A stretch of DNA of 12,028 nt, taken from NCBI GenBank assembly GCA_009698975.1, contig WLPB01000012.1:1-12028 (forward strand). The letters are read 5' to 3'. Source of the DNA: Actinomycetota bacterium. Its GTDB lineage: Bacteria > Actinomycetota > Actinomycetes > Nanopelagicales > Nanopelagicaceae. Positions 5,611 to 12,028 of this stretch are shown here, in pieces; the stretch's first letter is position 1; each line of letters starts with the position of its first letter. The notes under the pieces were generated by a model. That model was not told the DNA's origin. It searched no databases and saw only the letters and a list, made by a program, of their open reading frames with translations. A program made the position numbers and the translations under genes.

Positions 5611-7808
5611 AGCGATGCCACCCCTGTAATTCTCGCGATTCTGAAGGTGAGAACTTCGCCGGTGGCATGATCCTTGGCTTGAAGTGAGCCAGCTGAAATC
5701 ATTAGTGGATCAATGATGCGGTGGGAGACCATTCCGTTGTTATCGGCATAGCCAATCGATAGGGATTTATTGGGGAAGTGCCGTAAGTGCTTCACAAGTA
5801 AATTCAGTGTTTCATTTGCAGTTGAGCGGGGCAGACTTCCTAGAGCTTCCTGCGAAAGATTTCGTAGAGTGCTCTGCTTTGCACTGGATTTCTCGCCGGT
5901 GCGAATAGTTCGAACTGCAACTTCTAGAAGAACGGCATCTGGTTCTTCGAACTCACCGATGATGCGAGGAGGGCGTGCCTTACTTTGGGCGCGTGCGATA
6001 CGCGGTCCGGATAGAAGTAAACCTTGGGAGTCCTCGGCCGCTGGTAAGTATCCAGCGCTACGAAGTACATTCATGAGATCGCTAGCTTCAAGGGTTGAGA
6101 TCAAGACTTCAGGTGCAATCCTTCGCAGACCGAGTGCATCTAATTTTTTATCATTCATGATTTGAGTGATGAGTGCTTTATCTTCACATCGAATGAAAGA
6201 AGAGGCATTTCCGACACGGAGTTTTCCATGTTTTTTGGATATATCCGCAATGAGATATTCAATCGGTTGAGGAACAGGTGTCTTTGAAATCCGTTTGAGA
6301 AAGCTCAAGATTTCTTCGCCGGTACGTCCATGATCTAAACCGCGACGAAATGATTTTTCAGAGAAGCGAAATACTGTTGCAGCTCCACGAGATTCAATAT
6401 CGGCAATCAAATCTAACTCTTGAGATAACTCATGCACCAGCGGACCAGGAGCGATGGCTGTGTTGTCGCTTTGGATAAGAATGTGATCAACAGTTTTTGG
6501 CAGATCTGCATCAATTGCGACGGTCTCATCCCCATCTAGAAGCGCTATGGCATACGCTGAGAGCGCGCCCAATCCAGTGAGGCCGAGCCACTGTGCCTCG
6601 CGCAAAATCCATTCGATATATTCCGCTGGAACGCCTCCTGTGCGACGTTGCGGTAATAGCCACTGTGTTGCTGCAATAACAGAGTCAGAATCAGGGGCAA
6701 AGCTGTTCTGCTCTCTCAGAATTGCGAGAACATTTCGCTTAATTGTTGCTGTACTACTGCGATCTAATTCTGGCCCCATAGGGCAGATGCTCTTTCCACT
6801 GTCGCGATTTACGAGTCCGCTCATACGGGATGTGAGTAGCCAGGAAGAGACCAGCAGCTCCCACTTTTGCGATGCGGGCTGTGCCAGCCAGATATCAAAT
6901 TGGTGTGTCGGCAAAATTCGATCATCGGGATCTATCGTTACAAGTCCTGAGACGTATGCGACTTCAATGACAAATGCGGTGCAAGATTCATCGAGCCCTA
7001 GATGAAGCGAGAGTTCTCGCAAATCTCGCACTCCTAATCCGCCAGCTTTGAGTGCAGACGGAGTCTGTTGTGCCCAGAAATTAAGGACCTCTTCCGTCCA
7101 ACGAAGGAATGTAGAGATATTCGCAATAGATGCTGCTTGGACCTTCTTTGCTTCAATCAATTTTCCGCTGAGTTCAGGCTGTTGTAGATAGAGCTCGCGA
7201 TGCACCTTATTGCCACGAAGATAGAGCGCAACTTCTCTATGTAGAACAACGGTTTGCTGATTGATCGGAGAGAGGAAATTGTTTTCAAGCAGCCATGCAA
7301 GTCCAGGATTTGGCTTCTTTACATTTGTAACTGACCCACGAGGAGGCCCCCAGACCATCGCATCTAGGACTTTCTGCGAGGCAGCTGGGGCCGAATCTAA
7401 ATCCTTTAGTTTCAACTTCTTTGCCGCGGCGGGGCCAAGTCCGGCAATTTCACTTCCGAGAACTTCGCGTAAATTAGCGGGAAGGCGGTACCCGTCACTT
7501 CCCATATAAATCAGCGCCCTCTCCGAGAGAGCCGGAATTGCAAACTTTGCGCTCTTATCGGTAACCGCGAGAAGATCTTTTTCGGTAAATGGTTCGGGTA
7601 GCACTGCAGCTGCCTCTAAAACTTGAAGTTGCCATTTATTAAGTGAATCGACAGCTCGCGCCATGCTAGGAATTGAAGATGCGCGAACAGCGAGACTAGC
7701 GATATCTGCAGGAACTGGAGAGATGAGTTCGGGTCTAGTGTGAAAAAGCGCTAGTAACGCGCCATCATCGAGGGCGCGTAGGTAATCAGTAAATGAGCGA
7801 ATTTCCAT
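5607..7808 (-). CDS. Helicase-associated protein (Helicase_C_3 domain, Rv0862c-like)
   Basis: This 733-residue protein has no helicase motifs of its own. Its N-terminus (LDDGALLALFHTRPEL, then PVPADIASLAVRAS) matches the opening of the large actinobacterial helicase-associated proteins that lie next to XPB, such as M. tuberculosis Rv0862c. Residues about 441-533 form a Helicase_C_3-type domain (ILIQSDNTAIAPG ... KKHGKLRVG) that aligns with residues 5-100 of XPB in this operon. The last 50 residues (SIGYADNNG ... DPLMISAG ... FRIARITGV) resemble the end of a WYL-type domain, a fold often used for ligand or nucleic-acid sensing. It is predicted to be cytoplasmic, with no membrane segment. As first gene of the unit it probably supplies a partner or regulator for XPB. 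A TAATGT hexamer lies 9 nt before the ATG, and AGGCAGG sits right before the start. The biochemical role is unknown. Confidence 0.88.
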   Translation of the reverse strand: MEIRSFTDYLRALDDGALLALFHTRPELISPVPADIASLAVRASSIPSMARAVDSLNKWQLQVLEAAAVLPEPFTEKDLLAVTDKSAKFAIPALSERALIYMGSDGYRLPANLREVLGSEIAGLGPAAAKKLKLKDLDSAPAASQKVLDAMVWGPPRGSVTNVKKPNPGLAWLLENNFLSPINQQTVVLHREVALYLRGNKVHRELYLQQPELSGKLIEAKKVQAASIANISTFLRWTEEVLNFWAQQTPSALKAGGLGVRDLRELSLHLGLDESCTAFVIEVAYVSGLVTIDPDDRILPTHQFDIWLAQPASQKWELLVSSWLLTSRMSGLVNRDSGKSICPMGPELDRSSTATIKRNVLAILREQNSFAPDSDSVIAATQWLLPQRRTGGVPAEYIEWILREAQWLGLTGLGALSAYAIALLDGDETVAIDADLPKTVDHILIQSDNTAIAPGPLVHELSQELDLIADIESRGAATVFRFSEKSFRRGLDHGRTGEEILSFLKRISKTPVPQPIEYLIADISKKHGKLRVGNASSFIRCEDKALITQIMNDKKLDALGLRRIAPEVLISTLEASDLMNVLRSAGYLPAAEDSQGLLLSGPRIARAQSKARPPRIIGEFEEPDAVLLEVAVRTIRTGEKSSAKQSTLRNLSQEALGSLPRSTANETLNLLVKHLRHFPNKSLSIGYADNNGMVSHRIIDPLMISAGSLQAKDHATGEVLTFRIARITGVASL

Positions 7809-7817
7809 AACCTGCCT

Positions 7818-7823
7818 ACATTA
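7818..7823 (-). promoter_or_regulatory. Possible -10 element for the helicase operon
   Basis: TAATGT on the minus strand lies in the 42-bp gap after the HAD-IB gene and ends 9 nt before the ATG at 7808. A transcript starting about 7 nt downstream would have a leader of only 2-3 nt. Without it, the operon would depend on read-through from the HAD-IB promoter. No -35 element and no terminator are visible in the gap. Confidence 0.3.
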
Positions 7824-7850
7824 GCGGGCTTTGGGTAGGTAGCGCGAATT

Positions 7851-8618
7851 TTACTTTCGGCGCTTGCGTGGCACGAATAAAGTTGCCAGAGCCGCCAGGC
7901 GACTTACGGCTGGTCCAAGAGCGCGATTGAGCATGCGACCTCGACGGAAATCGTGGATAGGCCAATTTTCTGCGAGAGCTTTAATTCTAAGAATTGCATC
8001 CGGATTAATTGCACAAGGATGCCCAACTGCCAAGAGCAGCGGTAAGTCATTATGGCTATCGGAGTATGAATAGCAGTCGGCTAATTGGTAACCGTGCTCA
8101 TTTGCAAGCGATCGTATTGCGGTTGCTTTTTCACTACCGTGAAGTAATTTTCCGTCGAGTTCACCGGTGTAAATTCCGTTCTCGATGCAGACTTTGCTAC
8201 CGAGAGCTCCAGTAAATCCAAGCCGGGTTGCAATGATGTTAGCCATATCTTGTGGAGCAGCTGTGACGAGCCAAACATCTTCACCTTTACTGAGATGCTC
8301 ATGAGCAATGTCGTAAGTTCCTTGCCATAATTTAGGTGAGACGAATTCGTCATAAATTTCTTCACCGAGTTTGAGAATATCTGCAACTTTGTGACCACCG
8401 ACAAAATCCGTTGCTGCTTTCTGGAATCGCTCGATGACTTCCTGTTTTTCAGTGCCAGTCATTCTGAAGCGGAGGTTGGCGACAACAAAGCGCGAGATAT
8501 CAGCCTTGGAGAAGTAACCCCGCTGATACATCCCTCTTCCTAGAAAGTAGAGGGTGGACCCCCTGACCAGGGTGTTATCTACATCGAAGAAGGCTGCACG
8601 TTTAGATGTGAGCGCCAT
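7851..8618 (-). CDS. HAD-IB family phosphatase (SerB1-like)
   Basis: This 255-residue hydrolase has all HAD motifs: motif I DVDNTLVRG with nucleophile Asp12 and acid/base Asp14, motif II Thr119 (LVTAAP), motif III Lys164 (GSEKATAI), and motif IV SDSHNDLPLL with Asp187 and Asp191. The helical insertion after motif I (about residues 20-105) is a C1 cap typical of subfamily IB, which includes phosphoserine phosphatase. The closest remembered counterpart is M. tuberculosis Rv0505c (annotated SerB1), but the true substrate of this branch is uncertain, so I do not call it SerB. The C-terminus is a moderately hydrophobic stretch followed by RKRRK and could touch the membrane. It is transcribed divergently from the histidine phosphatase, with 50 bp between start codons. 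A TAGGGT hexamer sits 6 nt before its ATG. Confidence 0.92.
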   Translation of the reverse strand: MALTSKRAAFFDVDNTLVRGSTLYFLGRGMYQRGYFSKADISRFVVANLRFRMTGTEKQEVIERFQKAATDFVGGHKVADILKLGEEIYDEFVSPKLWQGTYDIAHEHLSKGEDVWLVTAAPQDMANIIATRLGFTGALGSKVCIENGIYTGELDGKLLHGSEKATAIRSLANEHGYQLADCYSYSDSHNDLPLLLAVGHPCAINPDAILRIKALAENWPIHDFRRGRMLNRALGPAVSRLAALATLFVPRKRRK

Positions 8619-8624
8619 GTCACT

Positions 8625-8630
8625 ACCCTA
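8625..8630 (-). promoter_or_regulatory. Leaderless -10 element of the HAD-IB gene
   Basis: TAGGGT on the minus strand fits TANNNT and ends exactly 6 nt before the ATG at 8618, which places the expected transcription start on the start codon. No Shine-Dalgarno sequence precedes the gene. No TTGACA-like -35 is seen. Confidence 0.5.
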
Positions 8631-8656
8631 ACGATTTTTCTAGCCTTTTCTCGCTT

Positions 8657-8662
8657 TATGCT
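8657..8662 (+). promoter_or_regulatory. Leaderless -10 element of the cytochrome c maturation operon
   Basis: TATGCT fits TANNNT and ends exactly 6 nt before the ATG at 8669, so the mRNA would begin at the start codon. There is no Shine-Dalgarno sequence in the 50-bp gap. It faces away from the equivalent element of the HAD-IB gene. Confidence 0.55.
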
Positions 8663-8668
8663 TACGCC

Positions 8669-9289
8669 ATGAGTTCTACTGTCCATGTAATTCGCCACGG
8701 CGAGGTTGAAAACCCGCAGAAGATTCTCTATGGGCGTCAACCTGGTTGGACTCTCTCCCAGCGCGGCCATGAGATGGCCGAAGTTCTGGGTGAATGGTCA
8801 AAAGCGATTGATCTGGGCGCACTCCATGTATCACCACTGCAACGTGCGCAAGAGACCGCAGCCCCGATAGCGCGCGCGCATTCAATTGCTATTCATACTG
8901 ACGAGCGTCTGATCGAAGCGGCAAATATTTTTGAAGGCAAACCTTTTGGAATCGGCGATGGTGTGCTCAAGCATCCTTCTGCCTGGCGCTATCTTTACAA
9001 TCCATTTAAGCCATCATGGGGCGAACCATATGAAGAGCAGATTGCTCGAATGCTGGCAGCAATCTTTGATGCCAATAAGGCAGCTCAAGGTAAAGATGCA
9101 ATTGTTGTATCGCATCAGCTTCCAATTTGGATTTTGCGTAGCGCCGTCGAAGGCCGTCGCCTTATTCATGATCCACGAAAGCGCGAGTGCTCTCTCGCAT
9201 CTGTGACTTCATTTCACTTTGATAGCGAAGGCCTCATCGAAAATACTTCATACTCCGAGCCAGCTAAGCACCTCTTGCCACCAAAATAG
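8669..9289 (+). CDS. Histidine phosphatase family protein (phosphoglycerate mutase-like)
   Basis: This 206-residue enzyme carries the family's catalytic set: the RHGE motif with Arg9 and phospho-accepting His10, Arg59 in SPLQRAQETA, Glu83 in the segment DERLIEAANIFEGKPFG, and the second histidine His149 in VVSHQLPIW. It removes phosphate from a small molecule or protein through a phosphohistidine intermediate; the substrate cannot be assigned and true glycolytic mutase activity is not implied. It is the first gene of the operon with the ResA-like, CcdA and ResB genes, as in M. tuberculosis Rv0525-Rv0529, so a link to cytochrome c or heme metabolism is plausible but unproven. Its TAG stop abuts the next start (TAGTGATG). 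A TATGCT element 6 nt upstream suggests a leaderless mRNA. Confidence 0.92.
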   Translation: MSSTVHVIRHGEVENPQKILYGRQPGWTLSQRGHEMAEVLGEWSKAIDLGALHVSPLQRAQETAAPIARAHSIAIHTDERLIEAANIFEGKPFGIGDGVLKHPSAWRYLYNPFKPSWGEPYEEQIARMLAAIFDANKAAQGKDAIVVSHQLPIWILRSAVEGRRLIHDPRKRECSLASVTSFHFDSEGLIENTSYSEPAKHLLPPK

Positions 9290-9291
9290 TG

Positions 9292-9837
9292 ATGAAAATT
9301 ATGAAGAATTTTGCGCCATTTCTAGTACTTGCGCTACTTCTCTCTGCTTGTGGAAATTCCGGAGTAGAAATCGCAAGCGAAGATTTTGTGGCGGGTAATG
9401 GTGCGACCACATATATTCAAGAGAGCGAAAGAATTGCAGCCCCTACTCTTTCAGGAATGACCCTTCTAGGAACTCAGTACTCTCTGCCTACTAATCAAGT
9501 AGCAGTTGTAAATGTCTGGGCATCCTGGTGTTCGCCATGTAGGGCAGAAGAACCGACGCTTGCGGCATTAGTTGAAAAGTATTCAGAAGTAAATTTTGTA
9601 GGAATCCTTACCCGTGACAATTTAGTTAATGCAGAAGCTTTCGTTCGAAAGCGTAATTCGCCTTATCCCACACTAATAGATGATGCGCTATTGATTGGGT
9701 TTAGTAAATCTCTTCCCGCAAATGCAATCCCATCTACTGTTGTCATCGATAAAAATGGATTGGTGGCAGGACGAATTTCTGGAGTTGTCACCATCGCTTC
9801 ACTCTCAGAATTACTCGATAAGGTTTTGAGCGAATGA
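9292..9837 (+). CDS. resA: ResA/TlpA-like thioredoxin lipoprotein
   Basis: Starting from the ATG at 9292 the protein has 181 residues; a GTG at 9289 or ATG at 9301 would change only the signal peptide. The N-terminus is a lipoprotein signal ending in the lipobox LSAC with Cys20, so it should be anchored on the outer face of the cytoplasmic membrane. The thioredoxin domain follows, with the redox motif WCSPC (Cys80, Cys83) and a cis-Pro at AIPST (Pro147). In System II cytochrome c maturation this type of protein reduces the CXXCH cysteines of apocytochrome c before heme attachment, and is itself recharged by CcdA, encoded immediately downstream with a 4-nt ATGA overlap. The position matches M. 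tuberculosis Rv0526. The ResA name is by position and domain; a general TlpA-type reductase is the alternative. Confidence 0.92.
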   Translation: MKIMKNFAPFLVLALLLSACGNSGVEIASEDFVAGNGATTYIQESERIAAPTLSGMTLLGTQYSLPTNQVAVVNVWASWCSPCRAEEPTLAALVEKYSEVNFVGILTRDNLVNAEAFVRKRNSPYPTLIDDALLIGFSKSLPANAIPSTVVIDKNGLVAGRISGVVTIASLSELLDKVLSE

Positions 9838-10559
9838 TCTCCCTTATTAAAGAGCAGTTATTTAGCGGATCAATGGTTGTCGCACTTCCGCTGGCACTAC
9901 TAGTTGGATTGATTTCATTCTTATCACCTTGCGTGCTTCCCTTGGTTCCTGGATATATCGCCTACGCAACTGGTTTCTCGTCAACTAAAGGTCGAGTGCT
10001 CTTGGGTTCAATACTCTTCGTCGCTGGATTTACATTTGTTTTCACCTCCTTCGGTTTAGCATTTGGAGGTCTAGGAAGCACAATTACTCAGCATGAAGAT
10101 GCGCTAACAATTGTCTTGGGAGTATTCACTATCGCGATGGGTACTCTCTTTTTGGGCATCTTCCCTTTTGCACCCACTTTGCAGATGAAGATGTCGACCA
10201 CCGGCGGTATCGCGGGCGCACCCATATTAGGATTTTTATTTGGACTCTCATGGACACCGTGTATTGGACCAGGTTTAGCCACGGTTCAGTTACTGGCATT
10301 TACCGAATCGAGCGCTACCAGAGGTGCAATACTCTCGATTGGTTACAGTCTGGGGCTTGGCATTCCATTTATTCTCTCAGGCCTCTTCCTAGATAAGAGT
10401 AAGAAGTTGCGTGCATTTCTTCTCGGCAAAGGGGCAACTATCACAAAAGTCGGTGGCGTACTTTTAATAGTGATTGGAATTCTTCAGATCACGGGCTTAT
10501 GGCTTGATCTGATGATCTGGATTCGTTCATCTATTCCAGAGTTTGCGCCGGTTCTTTAA
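9834..10559 (+). CDS. ccdA: Cytochrome c biogenesis protein CcdA
   Basis: This 241-residue integral membrane protein has about six hydrophobic segments, the size of the short CcdA form of the DsbD transmembrane domain. The two functional cysteines lie in the expected proline-rich contexts: Cys33 in SPCVLPLVPG and Cys143 in TPCIGPGL. They carry electrons from cytoplasmic thioredoxin across the membrane to extracytoplasmic thiol proteins, here most likely the ResA-like lipoprotein encoded just before it. The start overlaps that gene's stop by 4 nt, and its stop overlaps the ResB start by 1 nt (TAATG), so translation is probably coupled along the operon. Length and motifs are complete. Confidence 0.96.
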   Translation: MISLIKEQLFSGSMVVALPLALLVGLISFLSPCVLPLVPGYIAYATGFSSTKGRVLLGSILFVAGFTFVFTSFGLAFGGLGSTITQHEDALTIVLGVFTIAMGTLFLGIFPFAPTLQMKMSTTGGIAGAPILGFLFGLSWTPCIGPGLATVQLLAFTESSATRGAILSIGYSLGLGIPFILSGLFLDKSKKLRAFLLGKGATITKVGGVLLIVIGILQITGLWLDLMIWIRSSIPEFAPVL

Positions 10560-12022
10560 TGAGCAATGTAGAGATTCCAGAGCTCGGCTTCACAGCGCTT
10601 CTGAGGTTCGCATGGCGACAACTTACAAGTATGCGGACAGCACTGATTTTACTGATGATGCTCGGCATCGGCGCTATTCCTGGTTCACTAGTTCCGCAGC
10701 GGACCACAAATCCGATGGCTGTTCGAGATTTTTTCTCAAAGAATCCAGATTTAGCAAGATGGTATGAGCGCTTTTCACTCTTCGACGTCTATGCCTCACC
10801 ATGGTTTAGCGCAATCTATATCTTGCTCTTCATCTCCCTCATCGGTTGTGTGCTACCACGTTCGGTTGAACACTTTCATGCGATGCGCGCTCTTCCGCCA
10901 GCAACTCCACGCAACCTCAATCGTCTTGAGTACTTTCATGAATTGCAATTTGAGGGCGATGCACTTGAACCGGCAGCTCAGTGGCTTAAAAAGAATCGTT
11001 TTAGAGTAAGGCGCGAAGATGGAAATTTATCGGCCGAAAAGGGATACCTTCGCGAGACTGGCAATCTTTTCTTTCACCTATCCCTAATTTTGATTTTAGT
11101 TGGAGTTAGCTTCGGATCACTCTTTGGTATGCGTGGCGAAGCAATTGTGAATGTAGGGGAGAGATTCATAAGTTTGCCAACAAGTTACGACTCAATCTAC
11201 TACGGGAAATTGAATCAAAATTCAAAACTTTCACCATTTACCATTAAAGTTAACGATTTCGTTGCTAAATATAACCCACAAACTAATGCACCAATTGACT
11301 ACACGTTATCTGTTGTCACAACTTTTGAAGGTGTCGAGCGCTCTCAGATTGTAAAAGTTAATTTGCCACTCACTTTTGGAAGCACTCGTGTTTATCTTCA
11401 GGCAAATGGTTACTCGCCCATCGTGACAGTCCGTGATCAAAGTGGTCGTGTTGCATTTCAAGGACCAGTAACTTTCCTGCCCCAAGATGGAAACCTGCGA
11501 TCTATCGGCTCAATCAAAGTTCCAGATGCAACACCCCAAGTAGGATTTGTTTCATCATTGTTACCTACATATGCGCGCAGTAAAGGCGAAGGTGGTGTTT
11601 CGATTTATCCGGAACTGCTAGATCCCAAGCTCCTCTTCTCAGTGTGGAGCGGTGATTTAGGTCTAGATTCTGGAGTGCCCCAATCTGTCTATCGAATTGA
11701 TACAACTGGGATGACAAACCTGGGACTCGGCTCCCTCAAAGTGGGTGAGACATTTGATTACCCAGGGGGCTCGATTACTCTGGAAAAGATTGTTCCATGG
11801 GTAAATCTTCAGATCGTTCAAGATCCCGGCAAGGGGTTCGCACTTGCAGGAGGAGTTGCTGCAATCGCCGGCTTGATCTCCTCGCTCTACGGACGACGTC
11901 GACGCATTTGGATTCGCCAAAAGGGAATTCAAGTTGAAGTTGCAGCCCTGGCAAAGAACAATGCTCCTGGGCTTGAAGAAGAAGTTGAAAGTTTTATCCG
12001 CGCTATAAAGGAGAGTAAGTAA
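10559..12022 (+). CDS. resB: Cytochrome c biogenesis protein ResB (Ccs1)
   Basis: This 487-residue protein has the ResB layout: membrane segments at about 26-44 and 82-99, a third at about 169-190 that contains His173 in NLFFHLSLIL, a large extracytoplasmic domain (about 191-425), a last membrane segment at about 427-444, and a basic cytoplasmic tail (GRRRRIWIRQKG). The sequence MRTALILLMMLGIGAIPGSLVPQR in the first membrane region is characteristic of the family (shown here by residues 25-48). With CcsA it forms the System II synthase that brings heme outside and attaches it to apocytochrome c. His173 is a candidate heme ligand by analogy with the family. It follows CcdA with a TAATG junction, and its own TAATG stop overlaps the next start, preceded by AAAGGAG. 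Confidence 0.95.
   Translation: MSNVEIPELGFTALLRFAWRQLTSMRTALILLMMLGIGAIPGSLVPQRTTNPMAVRDFFSKNPDLARWYERFSLFDVYASPWFSAIYILLFISLIGCVLPRSVEHFHAMRALPPATPRNLNRLEYFHELQFEGDALEPAAQWLKKNRFRVRREDGNLSAEKGYLRETGNLFFHLSLILILVGVSFGSLFGMRGEAIVNVGERFISLPTSYDSIYYGKLNQNSKLSPFTIKVNDFVAKYNPQTNAPIDYTLSVVTTFEGVERSQIVKVNLPLTFGSTRVYLQANGYSPIVTVRDQSGRVAFQGPVTFLPQDGNLRSIGSIKVPDATPQVGFVSSLLPTYARSKGEGGVSIYPELLDPKLLFSVWSGDLGLDSGVPQSVYRIDTTGMTNLGLGSLKVGETFDYPGGSITLEKIVPWVNLQIVQDPGKGFALAGGVAAIAGLISSLYGRRRRIWIRQKGIQVEVAALAKNNAPGLEEEVESFIRAIKESK
12007..12013 (+). promoter_or_regulatory. Ribosome-binding site of the gene after resB
   Basis: AAAGGAG lies 8 nt before the ATG at 12022, inside the last codons of resB. It is one of the strongest Shine-Dalgarno matches in the window and supports a translated gene continuing past the right edge. 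Confidence 0.7.
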
Positions 12023-12028
12023 TGCAAA
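12022..12028 (+). CDS. Start of a downstream gene, probably ccsA (cut by window edge)
   Basis: Only ATG CAA A is visible, overlapping the resB stop as TAATG and preceded by a strong ribosome-binding site. In the equivalent actinobacterial cluster (M. tuberculosis Rv0526-Rv0529), ResB is followed by CcsA/CcsB, the heme-handling partner with a WWD motif. The identity comes from gene order alone; the sequence shown cannot confirm it. Confidence 0.5.

Noticed and set aside
6547..7005. 152-codon open frame on the plus strand inside the helicase-associated gene
   Set aside because: It is antisense to a clearly real protein, has a Ser/Arg/Cys-rich composition typical of shadow frames, and shows no recognisable domain or ribosome-binding site. 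Other plus-strand frames at 319-669 and 5770-6165 fail for the same reasons.
7812..7842. Possible hairpin in the gap between the HAD-IB and helicase-associated genes
   Set aside because: The stem needs a G-U pair on the plus strand, which becomes an A-C mismatch in the minus-strand transcript that actually crosses the gap. No T-run follows.
8669..9289. Calling the histidine phosphatase a glycolytic phosphoglycerate mutase (gpmA)
   Set aside because: It is shorter than typical GpmA (about 206 versus 230-250 residues), and its operon with cytochrome c maturation genes points to the Rv0525-type branch instead.

Overview
The window looks like chromosomal DNA from a member of the Actinomycetota with a rather low GC content (mid-40s percent by eye). 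The lineage rests on several genes: a 32-residue AURKAIP1/COX24-type ribosomal protein (bS22), a bacterial XPB helicase linked to the large helicase-associated protein typical of actinobacteria, and a phosphatase/thioredoxin/CcdA/ResB cytochrome c cluster. From memory, the order recalls Mycobacterium tuberculosis Rv0500B (bS22), Rv0505c (HAD), Rv0508 (glutaredoxin-like) and Rv0525-Rv0529 (cytochrome c maturation), but compacted and with an Rv0861c/Rv0862c-like helicase unit in the middle. A freshwater acI/Nanopelagicales-type genome would fit the low GC and tight packing; that is inference.

Layout. 1-136: leader region with a perfect 8-bp hairpin. 137-235 (+): bS22. 246-2609 (-): secreted zinc-metalloprotease-like protein with a fibronectin type III domain and a propeller-like C-terminus. 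2656-2901 (+): small glutaredoxin-like protein, whose 3' end overlaps the next gene tail to tail by 38 bp. 2864-7808 (-): operon of three genes joined by ATGA overlaps, transcribed in the order helicase-associated protein, M20 metallopeptidase, XPB helicase. 7851-8618 (-): HAD-IB phosphatase. 8669-12022 (+): histidine phosphatase, ResA-like lipoprotein, CcdA and ResB, with the first bases of what is probably ccsA at the right edge.

How the genes work together. The right-hand operon is System II (Ccs/Res) cytochrome c maturation: CcdA moves reductant across the membrane, the ResA-like lipoprotein reduces apocytochrome c, and ResB with CcsA delivers and attaches heme. The minus-strand operon pairs XPB with a protein carrying the same accessory domain, which suggests a DNA-repair or DNA-remodelling complex. 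The M20 peptidase between them has no obvious link.

Several genes that begin transcription units have a -10-like TANNNT hexamer 6-7 nt before the start codon, the pattern of leaderless actinobacterial mRNAs. Genes inside operons use short overlaps, and at least XPB and the predicted ccsA also have a clear Shine-Dalgarno sequence. I found no tRNA, rRNA, CRISPR array, insertion sequence or phage gene. Apart from the leader at 1-136, no gap between genes exceeds about 50 bp.
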